DNA of 64,000 bases, taken from assembly GCF_022760175.1 (NCBI RefSeq), contig NZ_CP094326.1:2468804-2532803 (forward strand), in the 5' to 3' direction. The notes below the pieces were generated by a model. The model worked only from the letters and a program-made list of their open reading frames with translations, was not told where the DNA came from and did not search any database. Numbering within the stretch: position 1 is the stretch's first letter; each line of letters begins with the position of its first letter. Of the stretch, positions 32,980-42,324 are shown one piece after another. The position numbers and the translations under genes are program-made. The stretch comes from Zhouia spongiae. GTDB lineage: Bacteria > Bacteroidota > Bacteroidia > Flavobacteriales > Flavobacteriaceae.

Positions 32980-34590
32980 TTAGTTACGGCAATCGGTACG
33001 GTTATCTTTAATAATCTCAGTTCCGTAATTTGATTCCAAATCACATATTTTTTGAGGGATGGACCATAAAAAGTTTCTTTGGATGTTGAGTGTTTTCAAT
33101 TTGTTTAAGTCGCCCAGTTCTTCCGGTAATACAGACAATCTGTTGCGGTAAAATGATGCAATTTCCAGATTTGTCATATTACCCAATTCAGACGGAACGG
33201 TCCTTAAGCGATTGCCATCAAAAAGAATGTTCTTCAGATTCTGCATCTCAATCAGCTGGGACGGGAATTCTCTGAAGTTGTTGTATCCCAGATCCACTGT
33301 TTCTATTTGGGGCATTTCGGCAATAGAATTATTTAATTCTATCAACGAATTTGTTCTTAGCCTGAGAACTTTTAGAGCCTGTAAATTCCCAATCCCTTCG
33401 GGGAGTTCAAGTAAACGGTTATTATTCAGGAAAAGCTCGGTTAAGTTAGATAAATTACCGATAGAACCAGGTAAATACTGGAGGCCATTGTCGTTTAGGA
33501 TCAGCCATTTCAAATTGGTGAGGTTTCCGATTTCTTCCGGAAGTGACGAAAGTTTGTTTGAATTTAATGCCAATCGATCTAATTCAGCCAGGTTGCCTAT
33601 GGATGAAGGGATGGTCTCAATGCTGTTGCCGTTTAGAAACAACGATCTGAGTTTTGTAAGATTTCCGATTTCTTGAGGAATGGAAGTCAATTTCAGGTCG
33701 CTATCGGTGTTCTGGACAACCAGATCGGTAAGCTCTGATAATTTGCCTACGTCCGCAGTTAAAGTTTCGATGTCCTTATTTGTAAAATCTATCTGATTAA
33801 CGCGTTGGTCATATAGCGTTATCCCTTCCCATTCGGCAATATTGAGCGAGGTTATATCCCAGTTTAGCAGGTTGTTTTGATTGGCATGATATAGATCAAT
33901 TAATATTTTACGTTCGTTGGGTATATAGTTATATATAATTTTATACGTGCTCGTGTCTCCGTTTTCAGCAGTTATAATATAATCTACCCCTTCAGTCAAT
34001 GGGTTTTCTGCTGAAGGGCTGATTGTAGCTCCGGTTGAATATTCGACGGAAGGAATAAGGTCAGCATCCAAACTGCCTTCAGGAATGTGAAGCGTGATGG
34101 TCTTATTGGTTTCATCTATAGTTCCATATACATCAAAATAGATCTGGTTACTATTGGTGCCATCATTATTTATCGAAGTCAGAAGGTTAAAATCAGTGAT
34201 CCTGGCTTCTGAGCTTTTGGCGACATCGACGTTTACCGTATAGATGGTTGATGTCTGGTCTTCTGCAATAACCCCATATTCTACAGCCTGTGAAAAATCA
34301 ATACGGGTATCTGTAGTTGGTGTTACCTTTGACAATGCAGAGCTTTTGATTGTGGGTTTTAGCTTGGAGATGTCTGAACCGAAGGGCATGGTAGCCGTTA
34401 TCTGCTTTGCGCTTTCATTGATAGAAGCTGTGACATCAACATCAAGCCCTTCATTTTCTGAAGCCAAAAATTTAAAGCTTTCAATTTGCTTCAGACTGCT
34501 TTTAGGGATGACATCTTCGGTTGAATCATCTTTACTACAGGAGATCATCATTACCGTAGCAACGAGTAGGTTAAGTAGTTGTCTCTTCAT
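32980..34590 (-). CDS. Leucine-rich-repeat lipoprotein
   Basis: A 536-residue surface or periplasmic lipoprotein: MKRQLLNLLVATVMMISCSK has lipobox ISC (C18). Residues about 35-220 form two or three Ig-like/DUF5018-type beta units (SLKQIESFKFLASENEGLDV; ARITDFNLLTSINNDGTNSN; each with DYIITAEDG-like closing strands). From about 275 to 505 there are roughly ten 23-residue leucine-rich repeats of the bacterial L-x-x-L-P-x-x-I-G-N-L type (LPEEIGNLTNLKWLILNDNG). No T9SS sorting tail is visible. It probably binds a ligand at the cell surface; target unknown. It is monocistronic with its own terminator. Confidence 0.85.
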   Translation of the reverse strand: MKRQLLNLLVATVMMISCSKDDSTEDVIPKSSLKQIESFKFLASENEGLDVDVTASINESAKQITATMPFGSDISKLKPTIKSSALSKVTPTTDTRIDFSQAVEYGVIAEDQTSTIYTVNVDVAKSSEARITDFNLLTSINNDGTNSNQIYFDVYGTIDETNKTITLHIPEGSLDADLIPSVEYSTGATISPSAENPLTEGVDYIITAENGDTSTYKIIYNYIPNERKILIDLYHANQNNLLNWDITSLNIAEWEGITLYDQRVNQIDFTNKDIETLTADVGKLSELTDLVVQNTDSDLKLTSIPQEIGNLTKLRSLFLNGNSIETIPSSIGNLAELDRLALNSNKLSSLPEEIGNLTNLKWLILNDNGLQYLPGSIGNLSNLTELFLNNNRLLELPEGIGNLQALKVLRLRTNSLIELNNSIAEMPQIETVDLGYNNFREFPSQLIEMQNLKNILFDGNRLRTVPSELGNMTNLEIASFYRNRLSVLPEELGDLNKLKTLNIQRNFLWSIPQKICDLESNYGTEIIKDNRTDCRN

Positions 34591-34816
34591 AAAAAGTCAA
34601 CATTTAGGTTAATCTTGGTTGTTCTGTACTTTAAAAAAACTTGGGGCTATTCTAAAGTACTGTTTGGGGTTTAAAAGAGTAAGTGTTAACTTATTCTTAA
34701 GAACTAAACTAGTGATAAAATTCATTTTGTCGATAAAAAGACGTAAAAATTCGATGAAATACATTGTGTTTTTATTAACAAGGTTTGTTGATAGTTTATG
34801 TAGGAAAATAGAAGAT

Positions 34817-36682
34817 TTATTGTTCTAATTTTGTAGAAAGATCGAACCAGCGTTCTGTCTTTTTTTCTATTTCGTTTATAATTTCTTGTAAATGAACGGA
34901 TTGTTTGTTTATTTCTTCCCCCGAAAGGTCGGAGTTCAGGAAAGAAGCTTCTATTAAAGCTTTCTTTTCTTCTAATTTTTTAATGTCTTTTTCAAGTCTG
35001 TTGTATTCTTTTTGTTCGTTATAACTTAACCCGCTATTGGCATCTTTCTTCCAGCTTTTCTTTTCTTTCTTATCAGCAGATACGCTTTCTTCGACTGGGG
35101 TTGTGCTATCTTCATAAACCCTGAAATCGCTGTAATTTCCGGGAAAGTCTTCGATGATTCCATTGCCTCTGAAAACAAACAAGTGATCGACAATCTTATC
35201 CATAAAATACCGATCATGTGAAACTACAACAAGACAACCGGGGTAGTCTAACAGAAAATTTTCCAGCACATTGAGCGTTACAATGTCCAGGTCATTTGTC
35301 GGTTCATCAAGGATGAGGAAATTCGGGTTTTGTATTAATACGGTACAGAGGTAAAGTCTTTTTAATTCGCCTCCGCTTAACTTTTCGACAAAGTCATATT
35401 GTTTTTTTCTGTCAAAAAGAAAGCGTTCAAGTAACTGGGCGGCAGAAATCGTCCTTCCTTTTGTCAGGGGAATAAATTCACCAAAGTCTTTGATAACGTC
35501 TATTACCTTTTGTCCTGATTTGGCCTGGATACCACTTTGGGTGTAATAACCGAACTTAACGGTTTCGCCGACAACAATTTTTCCGGTATCAGGCTCTGAG
35601 GATTTTGTCAGGAGATTAAGAAAACTTGATTTACCGGTACCATTTTTACCAATGATCCCGATGCGTTCGCCTTTAGTGAAGTTGTAACTGAATTTATCAA
35701 CGATCTTTTTTTCTTTGAATGACTTAGAAACGTTGTGAAGCTCTACTATTTTGCTTCCCAGGCGTTCCATGTTGATTTCCAGGGTAACCTGGTGCTCTTT
35801 TCTTCGTTCATTGGCCTTTTCTTTTATGAGGTAAAAATCGTCGATGCGGGATTTTGACTTGGTAGTACGGGCCTTTGGTTGCCTGCGCATCCAGTCGAGC
35901 TCTTTTCTATATAGGTTTTTAGCTTTTTCAACACTTGAGGCTTCCGATTCCATCCGGAGTTCTCTTTTTTCCAGATAATTAGAATAGCTGCCTTTGTATT
36001 GATACAATTGTCCGCTATCTAATTCAAGAATTTCGTTACAGACCCGTTCCAGGAAGTAACGATCGTGGGTTACCATGAAGAGGGTAATCTTTTCTTTAGC
36101 AAAATAAACTTCCAGCCATTCGATCATTTCAAGATCGAGGTGATTGGTGGGTTCGTCTAAAATTAATAAATCAGGTTTGTTGATAAGTATGGTGGCCAAA
36201 GCCAGCCTCTTTTTCTGCCCTCCTGATAAGGAAGATACTTTTTGCTCTAAATTGTCAAGCTTTAGTTTAAATAGTATCTGTTTATATTGAGTTTCAAAAT
36301 CCCAGGCCTGGTGTATTTCCATTTGCTCGAAGGCCTTTTGATAGGCACTCTCGTTTTCAGGGTTTTTTAATGCTCTTTCGTAGTTGTGAATTACTTTAAG
36401 GATTTTGTTCTCTGATGCAAAAATGGTTTCTTCTATGGTTAACGAAGGAATGAGATCCGGTTCCTGAGAAAGAAAAGCAATGTTTAAACTGTTTCTTGTA
36501 ACCACTTGCCCGCTATCGGGGATGTCTTTACCGGTAATAATATTTAATAACGAGGTTTTCCCGGTACCATTTTTAGCAATCAAAGCAATTTTTTGATCTT
36601 TATTAATACCAAAAGATATGTCAGAGAATAAGATGTGTTCTCCATACGATTTGGCGATATTTTCTACTGAAAGATAGTTCAT
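34817..36682 (-). CDS. ABC-F family ATPase (Uup-like)
   Basis: A soluble 621-residue protein with two ABC domains and no membrane part, so an ABC-F ribosome-associated factor, not a transporter. Domain 1: AKNGTGKTSLL (Walker A), LSGGQKKRLALATIL (signature), LLILDEPTNHLD (Walker B). Domain 2: GKNGTGKSSFL, LSGGELKRLYLCTVL, FLILDEPTNDLD. The linker (about 240-310) is charged, and the C-terminal 90 residues form a coiled coil (KEYNRLEKDIKKLEEKKALI), as in Uup. Likely role in translation quality control or DNA metabolism. Confidence 0.93.
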   Translation of the reverse strand: MNYLSVENIAKSYGEHILFSDISFGINKDQKIALIAKNGTGKTSLLNIITGKDIPDSGQVVTRNSLNIAFLSQEPDLIPSLTIEETIFASENKILKVIHNYERALKNPENESAYQKAFEQMEIHQAWDFETQYKQILFKLKLDNLEQKVSSLSGGQKKRLALATILINKPDLLILDEPTNHLDLEMIEWLEVYFAKEKITLFMVTHDRYFLERVCNEILELDSGQLYQYKGSYSNYLEKRELRMESEASSVEKAKNLYRKELDWMRRQPKARTTKSKSRIDDFYLIKEKANERRKEHQVTLEINMERLGSKIVELHNVSKSFKEKKIVDKFSYNFTKGERIGIIGKNGTGKSSFLNLLTKSSEPDTGKIVVGETVKFGYYTQSGIQAKSGQKVIDVIKDFGEFIPLTKGRTISAAQLLERFLFDRKKQYDFVEKLSGGELKRLYLCTVLIQNPNFLILDEPTNDLDIVTLNVLENFLLDYPGCLVVVSHDRYFMDKIVDHLFVFRGNGIIEDFPGNYSDFRVYEDSTTPVEESVSADKKEKKSWKKDANSGLSYNEQKEYNRLEKDIKKLEEKKALIEASFLNSDLSGEEINKQSVHLQEIINEIEKKTERWFDLSTKLEQ

Positions 36683-36737
36683 TGAGATAAATTCAAAATT
36701 TTAGAAGTTAACACTTCAAGTACGAGGCAAGTTACGA

Positions 36738-38324
36738 TCAAGATTTTTTACGGGCAATAGCAAATAAGACAATTAACCCCGCGATAAGTATGGCTGTCCT
36801 TGCAATAAAATCACCGTACTTAACATAAAAAGTCTTTTTGTCATTGATTGTTATCGTTCCTTTTAAGGAGCCTTTTGTATCATAGGGCAAAGTATCTCGT
36901 ATTTCTCCTTTTTCGTTGATGAATGCAGAGATTCCTGTATTGGCACTTCGGGCAATGCTCTTCCTTGTTTCTATTGCTCTCAGTCTGGCGTAACTTAAGT
37001 GTTGTTGGTGTCCCTGTGTTTTATCCCACCAGGCATCATTGGTTATGATAGCCAGAAAATTTGCGCCATTTTCGACATATCCTGTTACGAACTCACCATA
37101 TACGGATTCGTAACAGATAATCGGAGCGGCTTTTCCTTTTCTGTCCTTAGAAGTAAAAACACCTCTGTCCTTTTGTATGGTTTTGGTAGAGATTGTTCCT
37201 CCCAGATCTAATAGTATGTTCCCTAAAAGAGGTTCCAGGAGCGGCTTGAAAGGAAAATTTTCAACTCCTACCACCAGTTTTGATTTATAGTAAAACTGGG
37301 TACTGTCTGAATTGTTTACCTGCAGCGCTGCATTGTACTCGTCGTACCAATCTCCTTGCCTCGTTATATTCGCATACTTTGAAGGTTTTGGGCCTTTACC
37401 ATACATATGGTATAAAACAGCACCGACAATGACGTTTAGGTTCTTGTTTTGCAAGCATAGTGATTGCAGGGCTTTACGCTGGGGACTTACATCGAATTGC
37501 TCAATTGGATACCATTCGGAAAGTACCGTCTCAGGGGCAATCACATAGTCTGTATTTTGGTCGATCTTTTCCGATGCCTGGGCAATGAGTCCTTTGGTTA
37601 TCTGAACATTTTTTTGGTCGTATTTTTCAGTGTAGGGATCTACATTTGGCTGAATGAGGATAACGTCGACAGTGTTTTTCGATTCTTGATAGTTTTTAAG
37701 AATGAGAAAGGAAATAATAACGGGGATGGCTATTAATAAAATATTTTTACCAACCCCTGTCGATAATACTTTTTTGTTTTTTTCTTGAATGTATTTCTCA
37801 TAGGTCTTAAAAAGACCAATATTTACGATCCAGATCCATAACGAACCACCGAAAGTACCTGTGTATTCATACCATTGTATCCAGGAAGTGTATTCAGAAA
37901 ACAGATTCCCCAGGTTTAACCACGGCCAGGAAAAATCCCAGTTTAGATGAAATTTTTCGAAAGCCATCCAGATAGCAGGTAGAAAAACGAGATGTATTTT
38001 GGTGGGTAATTTATTGGCTACTTTGTGATAAATGAGGAATACCAAGGCCATTAGCAATGAATTTACCAGGATGGCGAAAAACATTCCGAAAGCACTCGAA
38101 TACCATAACCACCAGGTCGTTATAGAATTCCATATTAAAAAACTGAGGTAAGCAGTCCCGAATACCTTTAACCCTTTTTTATTGCTGTCAGATTCCCGGA
38201 TATTTTTCTCGGCGAACAGGAGGGGGACAAAAGCAATGAAGCCTAATACAGGTAATCCGTATGTTGGCCACGCCATAGCAAGTAATAAGCCGGTAAATGC
38301 AGCCAGCAGGTAATTTTTTTTCAT
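36738..38324 (-). CDS. lnt: Apolipoprotein N-acyltransferase
   Basis: Adds the third acyl chain to bacterial lipoproteins in the inner membrane. The 528 residues carry seven or more N-terminal helices and a carbon-nitrogen hydrolase domain. The catalytic triad is readable: E265 (VIAPETVLSEW), K349 (YYKSKLVVGVENFPF) and C404 (PIICYESVYGE). A final helix (about 508-524) anchors the C-terminus. Consistent with the several lipoproteins in this window (MsrA, LRR protein, SodC). Gene order after the ABC-F gene (55 bp) suggests co-transcription. Confidence 0.95.
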   Translation of the reverse strand: MKKNYLLAAFTGLLLAMAWPTYGLPVLGFIAFVPLLFAEKNIRESDSNKKGLKVFGTAYLSFLIWNSITTWWLWYSSAFGMFFAILVNSLLMALVFLIYHKVANKLPTKIHLVFLPAIWMAFEKFHLNWDFSWPWLNLGNLFSEYTSWIQWYEYTGTFGGSLWIWIVNIGLFKTYEKYIQEKNKKVLSTGVGKNILLIAIPVIISFLILKNYQESKNTVDVILIQPNVDPYTEKYDQKNVQITKGLIAQASEKIDQNTDYVIAPETVLSEWYPIEQFDVSPQRKALQSLCLQNKNLNVIVGAVLYHMYGKGPKPSKYANITRQGDWYDEYNAALQVNNSDSTQFYYKSKLVVGVENFPFKPLLEPLLGNILLDLGGTISTKTIQKDRGVFTSKDRKGKAAPIICYESVYGEFVTGYVENGANFLAIITNDAWWDKTQGHQQHLSYARLRAIETRKSIARSANTGISAFINEKGEIRDTLPYDTKGSLKGTITINDKKTFYVKYGDFIARTAILIAGLIVLFAIARKKS

Positions 38325-38497
38325 TTGAATTTAAATTATCAACTCATTTAATGTATTTTGAAGAAAGTCGATTTTTTACAAATATCTCATATTTTTATAA
38401 ATATATCTCATAATCTGTTCATGGAATAAAAAATCACATTAATTGTACTATTAATCATCGTTATAAAAACCTTATTTTTACACAAAATATTTTAAAA

Positions 38498-39253
38498 ATG
38501 AAGAAACATATACCTAATCTCATTACTTTACTGAACCTTTTCTGTGGTTCTGTAGCAGCCATATTCGCTGTGAAAAACCAGCTGGAGGTAGCGGCATTTT
38601 TTGTGTTCATAGGTATTTTTTTCGATTTTTTTGATGGGTTTGCCGCAAGAATGCTTAATGTACAAAGTGATTTAGGAGTTCAGCTCGATTCGTTGGCTGA
38701 TATGGTAACCAGTGGCTTGGTTCCCGGAATTGTAATGTTCCAGCTCCTAGGAATGGGAAATAGCTTGACCTCATGGGAAGTTGACAAAGAAACTGCCGAT
38801 GGGGTGGTTTGGTTTTCTTCCGGTTTGGATGTATTGCCTTTTTTGGGATTATTGATCACTCTGGCATCTGCATATAGATTGGCTAAGTTTAATATCGATG
38901 AAGAACAGGTGTCGTCTTTTATTGGATTGCCGACACCGGCCAATGCACTTTTTGTTTTATCACTTCCTTTGATCTTGTTTTATCAGGGAAATGATATGGT
39001 AAATGAGCTTATCCTGAACAAATGGTTTTTGATTGCGGTAACATTGTTGAGTTCTTATATGCTGAATGCCCGGATTCCGCTATTCGCTTTAAAGTTCAAG
39101 AGCTGGAGATTAAAAGAGAATGCAACCAGGTATAGCTTTTTATCTTTGAGCTTGATTTTGCTGATGACCCTTCAGTATATGGCGATACCTGTTATTGTTG
39201 TGTTGTATGTCGTGATGTCGGGTATAGATAATATGATGAAAGCAACAAGGTAG
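38498..39253 (+). CDS. pssA: CDP-diacylglycerol--serine O-phosphatidyltransferase
   Basis: Makes phosphatidylserine, the precursor of phosphatidylethanolamine. The 251-residue membrane protein has about eight helices and the full CDP-alcohol phosphotransferase motif DX2DGX2ARX8GX3DX3D: D43, D46-G47, A50-R51, G60, D64 and D68. MKKHIPNLITLLNLFCGSVA is the family N-terminus. Monocistronic; it converges with lptB with an 18-base gap. Confidence 0.95.
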   Translation: MKKHIPNLITLLNLFCGSVAAIFAVKNQLEVAAFFVFIGIFFDFFDGFAARMLNVQSDLGVQLDSLADMVTSGLVPGIVMFQLLGMGNSLTSWEVDKETADGVVWFSSGLDVLPFLGLLITLASAYRLAKFNIDEEQVSSFIGLPTPANALFVLSLPLILFYQGNDMVNELILNKWFLIAVTLLSSYMLNARIPLFALKFKSWRLKENATRYSFLSLSLILLMTLQYMAIPVIVVLYVVMSGIDNMMKATR

Positions 39254-39270
39254 GCAGTCCTTAAAGGAAG

Positions 39271-40020
39271 TTATTTTGCGTTAAAATCTAATTTCTTTTT
39301 ACGTAGCTCGAAATTCTGTCCCAGGTATACTTTTCTAACCATTTCATCGGCAGCCAATTCTTCCGGTTCTCCTGCCTTTAAGATGCTTCCTTCAAACATG
39401 AGGTAAGATCGTTCTGTAATGGCAAGGGTTTCCTGAACGTTGTGGTCTGTAATAAGAATGCCAATATTTTTGTCTTTAAGATGGGCAACGATACGTTGTA
39501 TGTCTTCAACAGCAACCGGATCGACCCCGGCAAAAGGCTCATCCAGTAATATAAAGCTGGGGTCAGTTGCCAGTGCACGGGCAATTTCGGTTCGCCTTCT
39601 TTCTCCTCCGGATAGTAAGTCGCCCCTGTTTTTACGGATATGCCCCAGGCTGAATTCATCAATAAGGGCCTCCATCTTCATATACTGCTCTTTTTTTGAG
39701 AGCTTTGTAAGCTGGAGTACACTCAGAATATTTTCTTCAATACTTAACTTTCTGAACACCGAAGCTTCTTGAGCCAGGTACCCTATCCCGTGCTGTGCAC
39801 GTTTATACATGGGGAAATCTGTGATTTCAGTATTGTCCAGGTAAATTTTCCCTCCATTTGGTTTGATAAGGCCAACGATCATATAAAATGAAGTGGTTTT
39901 ACCGGCTCCATTCGGGCCAAGCAAACCGACAATCTGGCCTCTGTTCACTTCCAGGGATATTCCCTTCACTACTTTTCGTCCTTTATAGGACTTCATTATA
40001 TTTTCGGCTCTTAGCTTCAT
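39271..40020 (-). CDS. lptB: LPS export ABC transporter ATP-binding protein
   Basis: Cytoplasmic ATPase of the LptB2FG extractor that lifts lipopolysaccharide to the outer membrane. The 249 residues show GPNGAGKTTS (Walker A, 35-44), YLAQEASVFRKLSIEENI (Q-loop with the LptB-specific sequence), LLSGGERRRTEIARALA (signature), FILLDEPFAGVDP (Walker B) and an H-loop in ILITDHNVQETL. Length and motifs are standard. It is the last gene of the kdsD-tatC-cmd-lptB group with its own -7 box at 40040-40047. Confidence 0.96.
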   Translation of the reverse strand: MKLRAENIMKSYKGRKVVKGISLEVNRGQIVGLLGPNGAGKTTSFYMIVGLIKPNGGKIYLDNTEITDFPMYKRAQHGIGYLAQEASVFRKLSIEENILSVLQLTKLSKKEQYMKMEALIDEFSLGHIRKNRGDLLSGGERRRTEIARALATDPSFILLDEPFAGVDPVAVEDIQRIVAHLKDKNIGILITDHNVQETLAITERSYLMFEGSILKAGEPEELAADEMVRKVYLGQNFELRKKKLDFNAK

Positions 40021-40039
40021 GTCTTGGAGTTCAGAATTT

Positions 40040-40047
40040 CAAAAATA
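40040..40047 (-). promoter_or_regulatory. -7 box (TATTTTTG) of lptB
   Basis: Minus-strand TATTTTTG, 20 bases before the lptB ATG. It sits in the 65-bp gap after the cmd gene. Confidence 0.5.
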
Positions 40048-40085
40048 GACAAATACTTATGAAAACAGCTGCTTTTAAAGAAACA

Positions 40086-40442
40086 TTAAGAATTGTTGTT
40101 TGACTCTTCGAGCGCATCCCAAAATTCGTATGCCCTTCTCAAATGTGGGATAACAATAGTACCCCCAACCAACGTGGCTATACTCAATGCTTCAAAAACC
40201 TCTTCCTTTCTCAAACCTTCTTTGTGGCAGGTCTCTAAATGGTATTTTACACAATCGTCACAACGTAATACGGCAGATGCCACAAGGCCAAGTAATTCTT
40301 TGGTTTTTACATCCAATGCGCCCGGCATGTAAGCATTGGTATCTAAATTGAATATACGTTTCGTTACTTTGTCGGTATCCTCTAAAATGCGCTTGTTCAT
40401 TTTAGCTCGATACGCGTTAAATTCTTCTACTTGATTAGGCAT
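40086..40442 (-). CDS. Carboxymuconolactone decarboxylase (AhpD-like) family protein
   Basis: A 118-residue all-helical protein with the AhpD-type redox pair C61-x2-C64 (LRCDDCVKYHLETCHKEG) and a conserved His after it. KTKELLGLVASAVL before the motif is typical. Such proteins act as peroxidases or thiol-disulfide proteins; true carboxymuconolactone decarboxylase activity is unlikely here because no catabolic genes are nearby. It overlaps tatC by 8 bases, so it is translated with it. The order tatC-cmd-lptB is common in Flavobacteriia. Confidence 0.88.
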   Translation of the reverse strand: MPNQVEEFNAYRAKMNKRILEDTDKVTKRIFNLDTNAYMPGALDVKTKELLGLVASAVLRCDDCVKYHLETCHKEGLRKEEVFEALSIATLVGGTIVIPHLRRAYEFWDALEESNNNS

Positions 40443-41274
40443 TTTTGGTCAATGAATTTTGTTCTTGTTCTCTTCTTTTTTCCCTTTTCAGTACAATTTT
40501 CGAGATAATGATACTCGCTTCATAGAGGATAGCAATCGGGATTGCAACGATAATTTGGCTAGCCACATCAGGAGGGGTTATTAATGCTGAAAGGATGAGC
40601 ACAATAACCAAAGATATTTTTCGGTATTTCTTTAAGAATTCAGGTGTTACGACACCTATTTTCGTTAGGAAAAATATAAGAATTGGGAGTTCAAATATAA
40701 TACCACAAGCTAGTACAGATGACCGGACTGTGGAAATATACGAGGCTAAATCTATATCGTTAAAAACTTCTTTGCTGACCGTGTAATTTGCCAGAAAATT
40801 AACCGATAAAGGAGAAATGATATAGTAACCGAAAAGCACACCGGTAAAGAATAAAAGGGAGGCTACAAAAATAAAACCCTTGGCATGCTTACGTTCATTT
40901 TCATATAAACCCGGACTTATAAACTTCCATAGTTCGTATAAGATGTAAGGGAAGCCCAGTATGATTCCTGCCCATATCGAGGTCCACATATGCGCAGAGA
41001 ACTGTCCGGCCATAGTCCGGCTTTGAATTCTAAACTGGGGACCTTCGCAAAAGGATTCATTCAGACCTAAGGTTCTTGCAATATCGCAGAAAAATCGATA
41101 TGTTATGAATTCTGGCTTTTTGGGGCCTAAAATAATTACATCAAAAATAAAATGCTTAGCAAAAAATGCAATAATTGCAATTATTAAAATAGCAGCTGTT
41201 GATCTTATTAAATGCCATCTTAGCTCTTCTAAGTGGTCAAGAAAAGACATTTCCTGAGCGTTTTTCTTTGCCAT
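40435..41274 (-). CDS. tatC: Sec-independent protein translocase TatC
   Basis: Core receptor of the twin-arginine pathway. The 279 residues have six membrane helices and the N-terminal signature MSFLDHLEELRWHLIRS; FPYILYELWKFISPGLYENE is the highly conserved loop that reads the twin-arginine signal. A longer periplasmic insertion between helices 1 and 2 (about 55-95) is usual in Bacteroidota. It shares its start base with the stop of kdsD and overlaps the next gene by 8. No tatA is visible in the window. Confidence 0.96.
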   Translation of the reverse strand: MAKKNAQEMSFLDHLEELRWHLIRSTAAILIIAIIAFFAKHFIFDVIILGPKKPEFITYRFFCDIARTLGLNESFCEGPQFRIQSRTMAGQFSAHMWTSIWAGIILGFPYILYELWKFISPGLYENERKHAKGFIFVASLLFFTGVLFGYYIISPLSVNFLANYTVSKEVFNDIDLASYISTVRSSVLACGIIFELPILIFFLTKIGVVTPEFLKKYRKISLVIVLILSALITPPDVASQIIVAIPIAILYEASIIISKIVLKREKRREQEQNSLTKNA

Positions 41275-42239
41275 TATATAATTCCTTCTTTTATTAAATC
41301 GTGTAAGTGAATAACTCCTGCGTATTTCCCGTTTTCTTCCACAACGAGTTGAGAGATGCCGTTACTTTCCATAAGTTCAAGGGCATCGACAGCCATAGCA
41401 TCGGCCTCTATGGTTTTTGGGTTTCCCGACATGATATCTGCGGCTTTCAAGCCGTTTATTTTATCGTGTTTGTTAAGCATTCTACGGATATCCCCATCAG
41501 TAATGATCCCTACAATTTTCCCATGATCAGTAACAGGGGCAACACCGAGCATCTTTTCAGTAATTTCAACAATGACATCTTTGACAGGGGTATTGGTGCC
41601 AACTTCAGGTTTCATGTTAGATGCAGAAATATCATGCACCCTTAAATACAGTTTTTTACCCAGGGCACCGCCGGGATGGTATTTAGCAAAATCTCTGCTT
41701 CCGAATTCTTTTAGTTCTAATAAACAGATGGCCAACGCATCTCCAATCACTAATTGAGCAGTTGTACTGGATGTTGGTGCAAGATTATTAGGGCAGGCTT
41801 CTTTCTCAACATAAGCATTTAAAACATAGTCGGCCTGCTGTCCTAAAAACGAATCTTTATTGGCTGTAATGGCAATAAGTTTGTTAGGGCCGTTTTTTAA
41901 TAAAGGAACCAATACTTTTATTTCGGGGGTATTCCCGCTTTTTGAGATGCAAATAATAACATCGTCCTGTTGTATTGTTCCTAAATCTCCATGTATGGCA
42001 TCGGCGGCATGCATAAAGATGGCAGGCGTTCCGGTAGAGTTTAAAGTGGCTACGATCTTAGTGGCTATGATCGCGCTTTTACCAATACCGGTTATAACTA
42101 CGCGTCCTTTTGAATTGTAAATATATTCTATGGCATCTGCAAATTCTTCATCAACCAAACTACTAAGATGTTGAATTGCTTCACATTCTGTGTCAATAGC
42201 TTTTTTTGCTGTAGCTATGATTGTATCTTTGCGTTTCAA
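41274..42239 (-). CDS. kdsD: KpsF/GutQ family sugar-phosphate isomerase (arabinose-5-phosphate isomerase)
   Basis: Converts ribulose 5-phosphate to arabinose 5-phosphate, the first step of KDO synthesis. The 321 residues comprise a SIS domain (VVITGIGKSAIIATKIVATL, ICISKSGNTPEIKVLVPLL) and two CBS domains (about 205-255 and 270-320: ISASNMKPEVG; IMSGNPKTIEADAMAVDAL). Cytoplasmic. The family fits the LPS-export partner lptB in the same group. Divergent from recQ over an 85-bp gap holding both promoters. Confidence 0.93.
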   Translation of the reverse strand: MKRKDTIIATAKKAIDTECEAIQHLSSLVDEEFADAIEYIYNSKGRVVITGIGKSAIIATKIVATLNSTGTPAIFMHAADAIHGDLGTIQQDDVIICISKSGNTPEIKVLVPLLKNGPNKLIAITANKDSFLGQQADYVLNAYVEKEACPNNLAPTSSTTAQLVIGDALAICLLELKEFGSRDFAKYHPGGALGKKLYLRVHDISASNMKPEVGTNTPVKDVIVEITEKMLGVAPVTDHGKIVGIITDGDIRRMLNKHDKINGLKAADIMSGNPKTIEADAMAVDALELMESNGISQLVVEENGKYAGVIHLHDLIKEGII

Positions 42240-42294
42240 ACTTTGTGTTTTATATGATTTGTAATAAATAAAGAATGTATTATCTTTAGTTGTG

Positions 42295-42302
42295 CAAATG
42301 TA
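42295..42302 (-). promoter_or_regulatory. -7 box (TACATTTG) of the kdsD operon
   Basis: Minus-strand TACATTTG, a perfect TAnnTTTG match, 56 bases before the kdsD ATG. TATCTTTA at 42281-42288 on plus, one mismatch, may be the recQ counterpart. Confidence 0.45.
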
Positions 42303-42324
42303 TGTAAAATAGTAAAACGATAGG

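Noticed and set aside
34619-34828. A 69-codon plus-strand ORF between the LRR lipoprotein and ABC-F genes
   Set aside because: Runs into the end of the ABC-F gene on the other strand, has an implausible Cys/Lys/Leu composition and no promoter signal.
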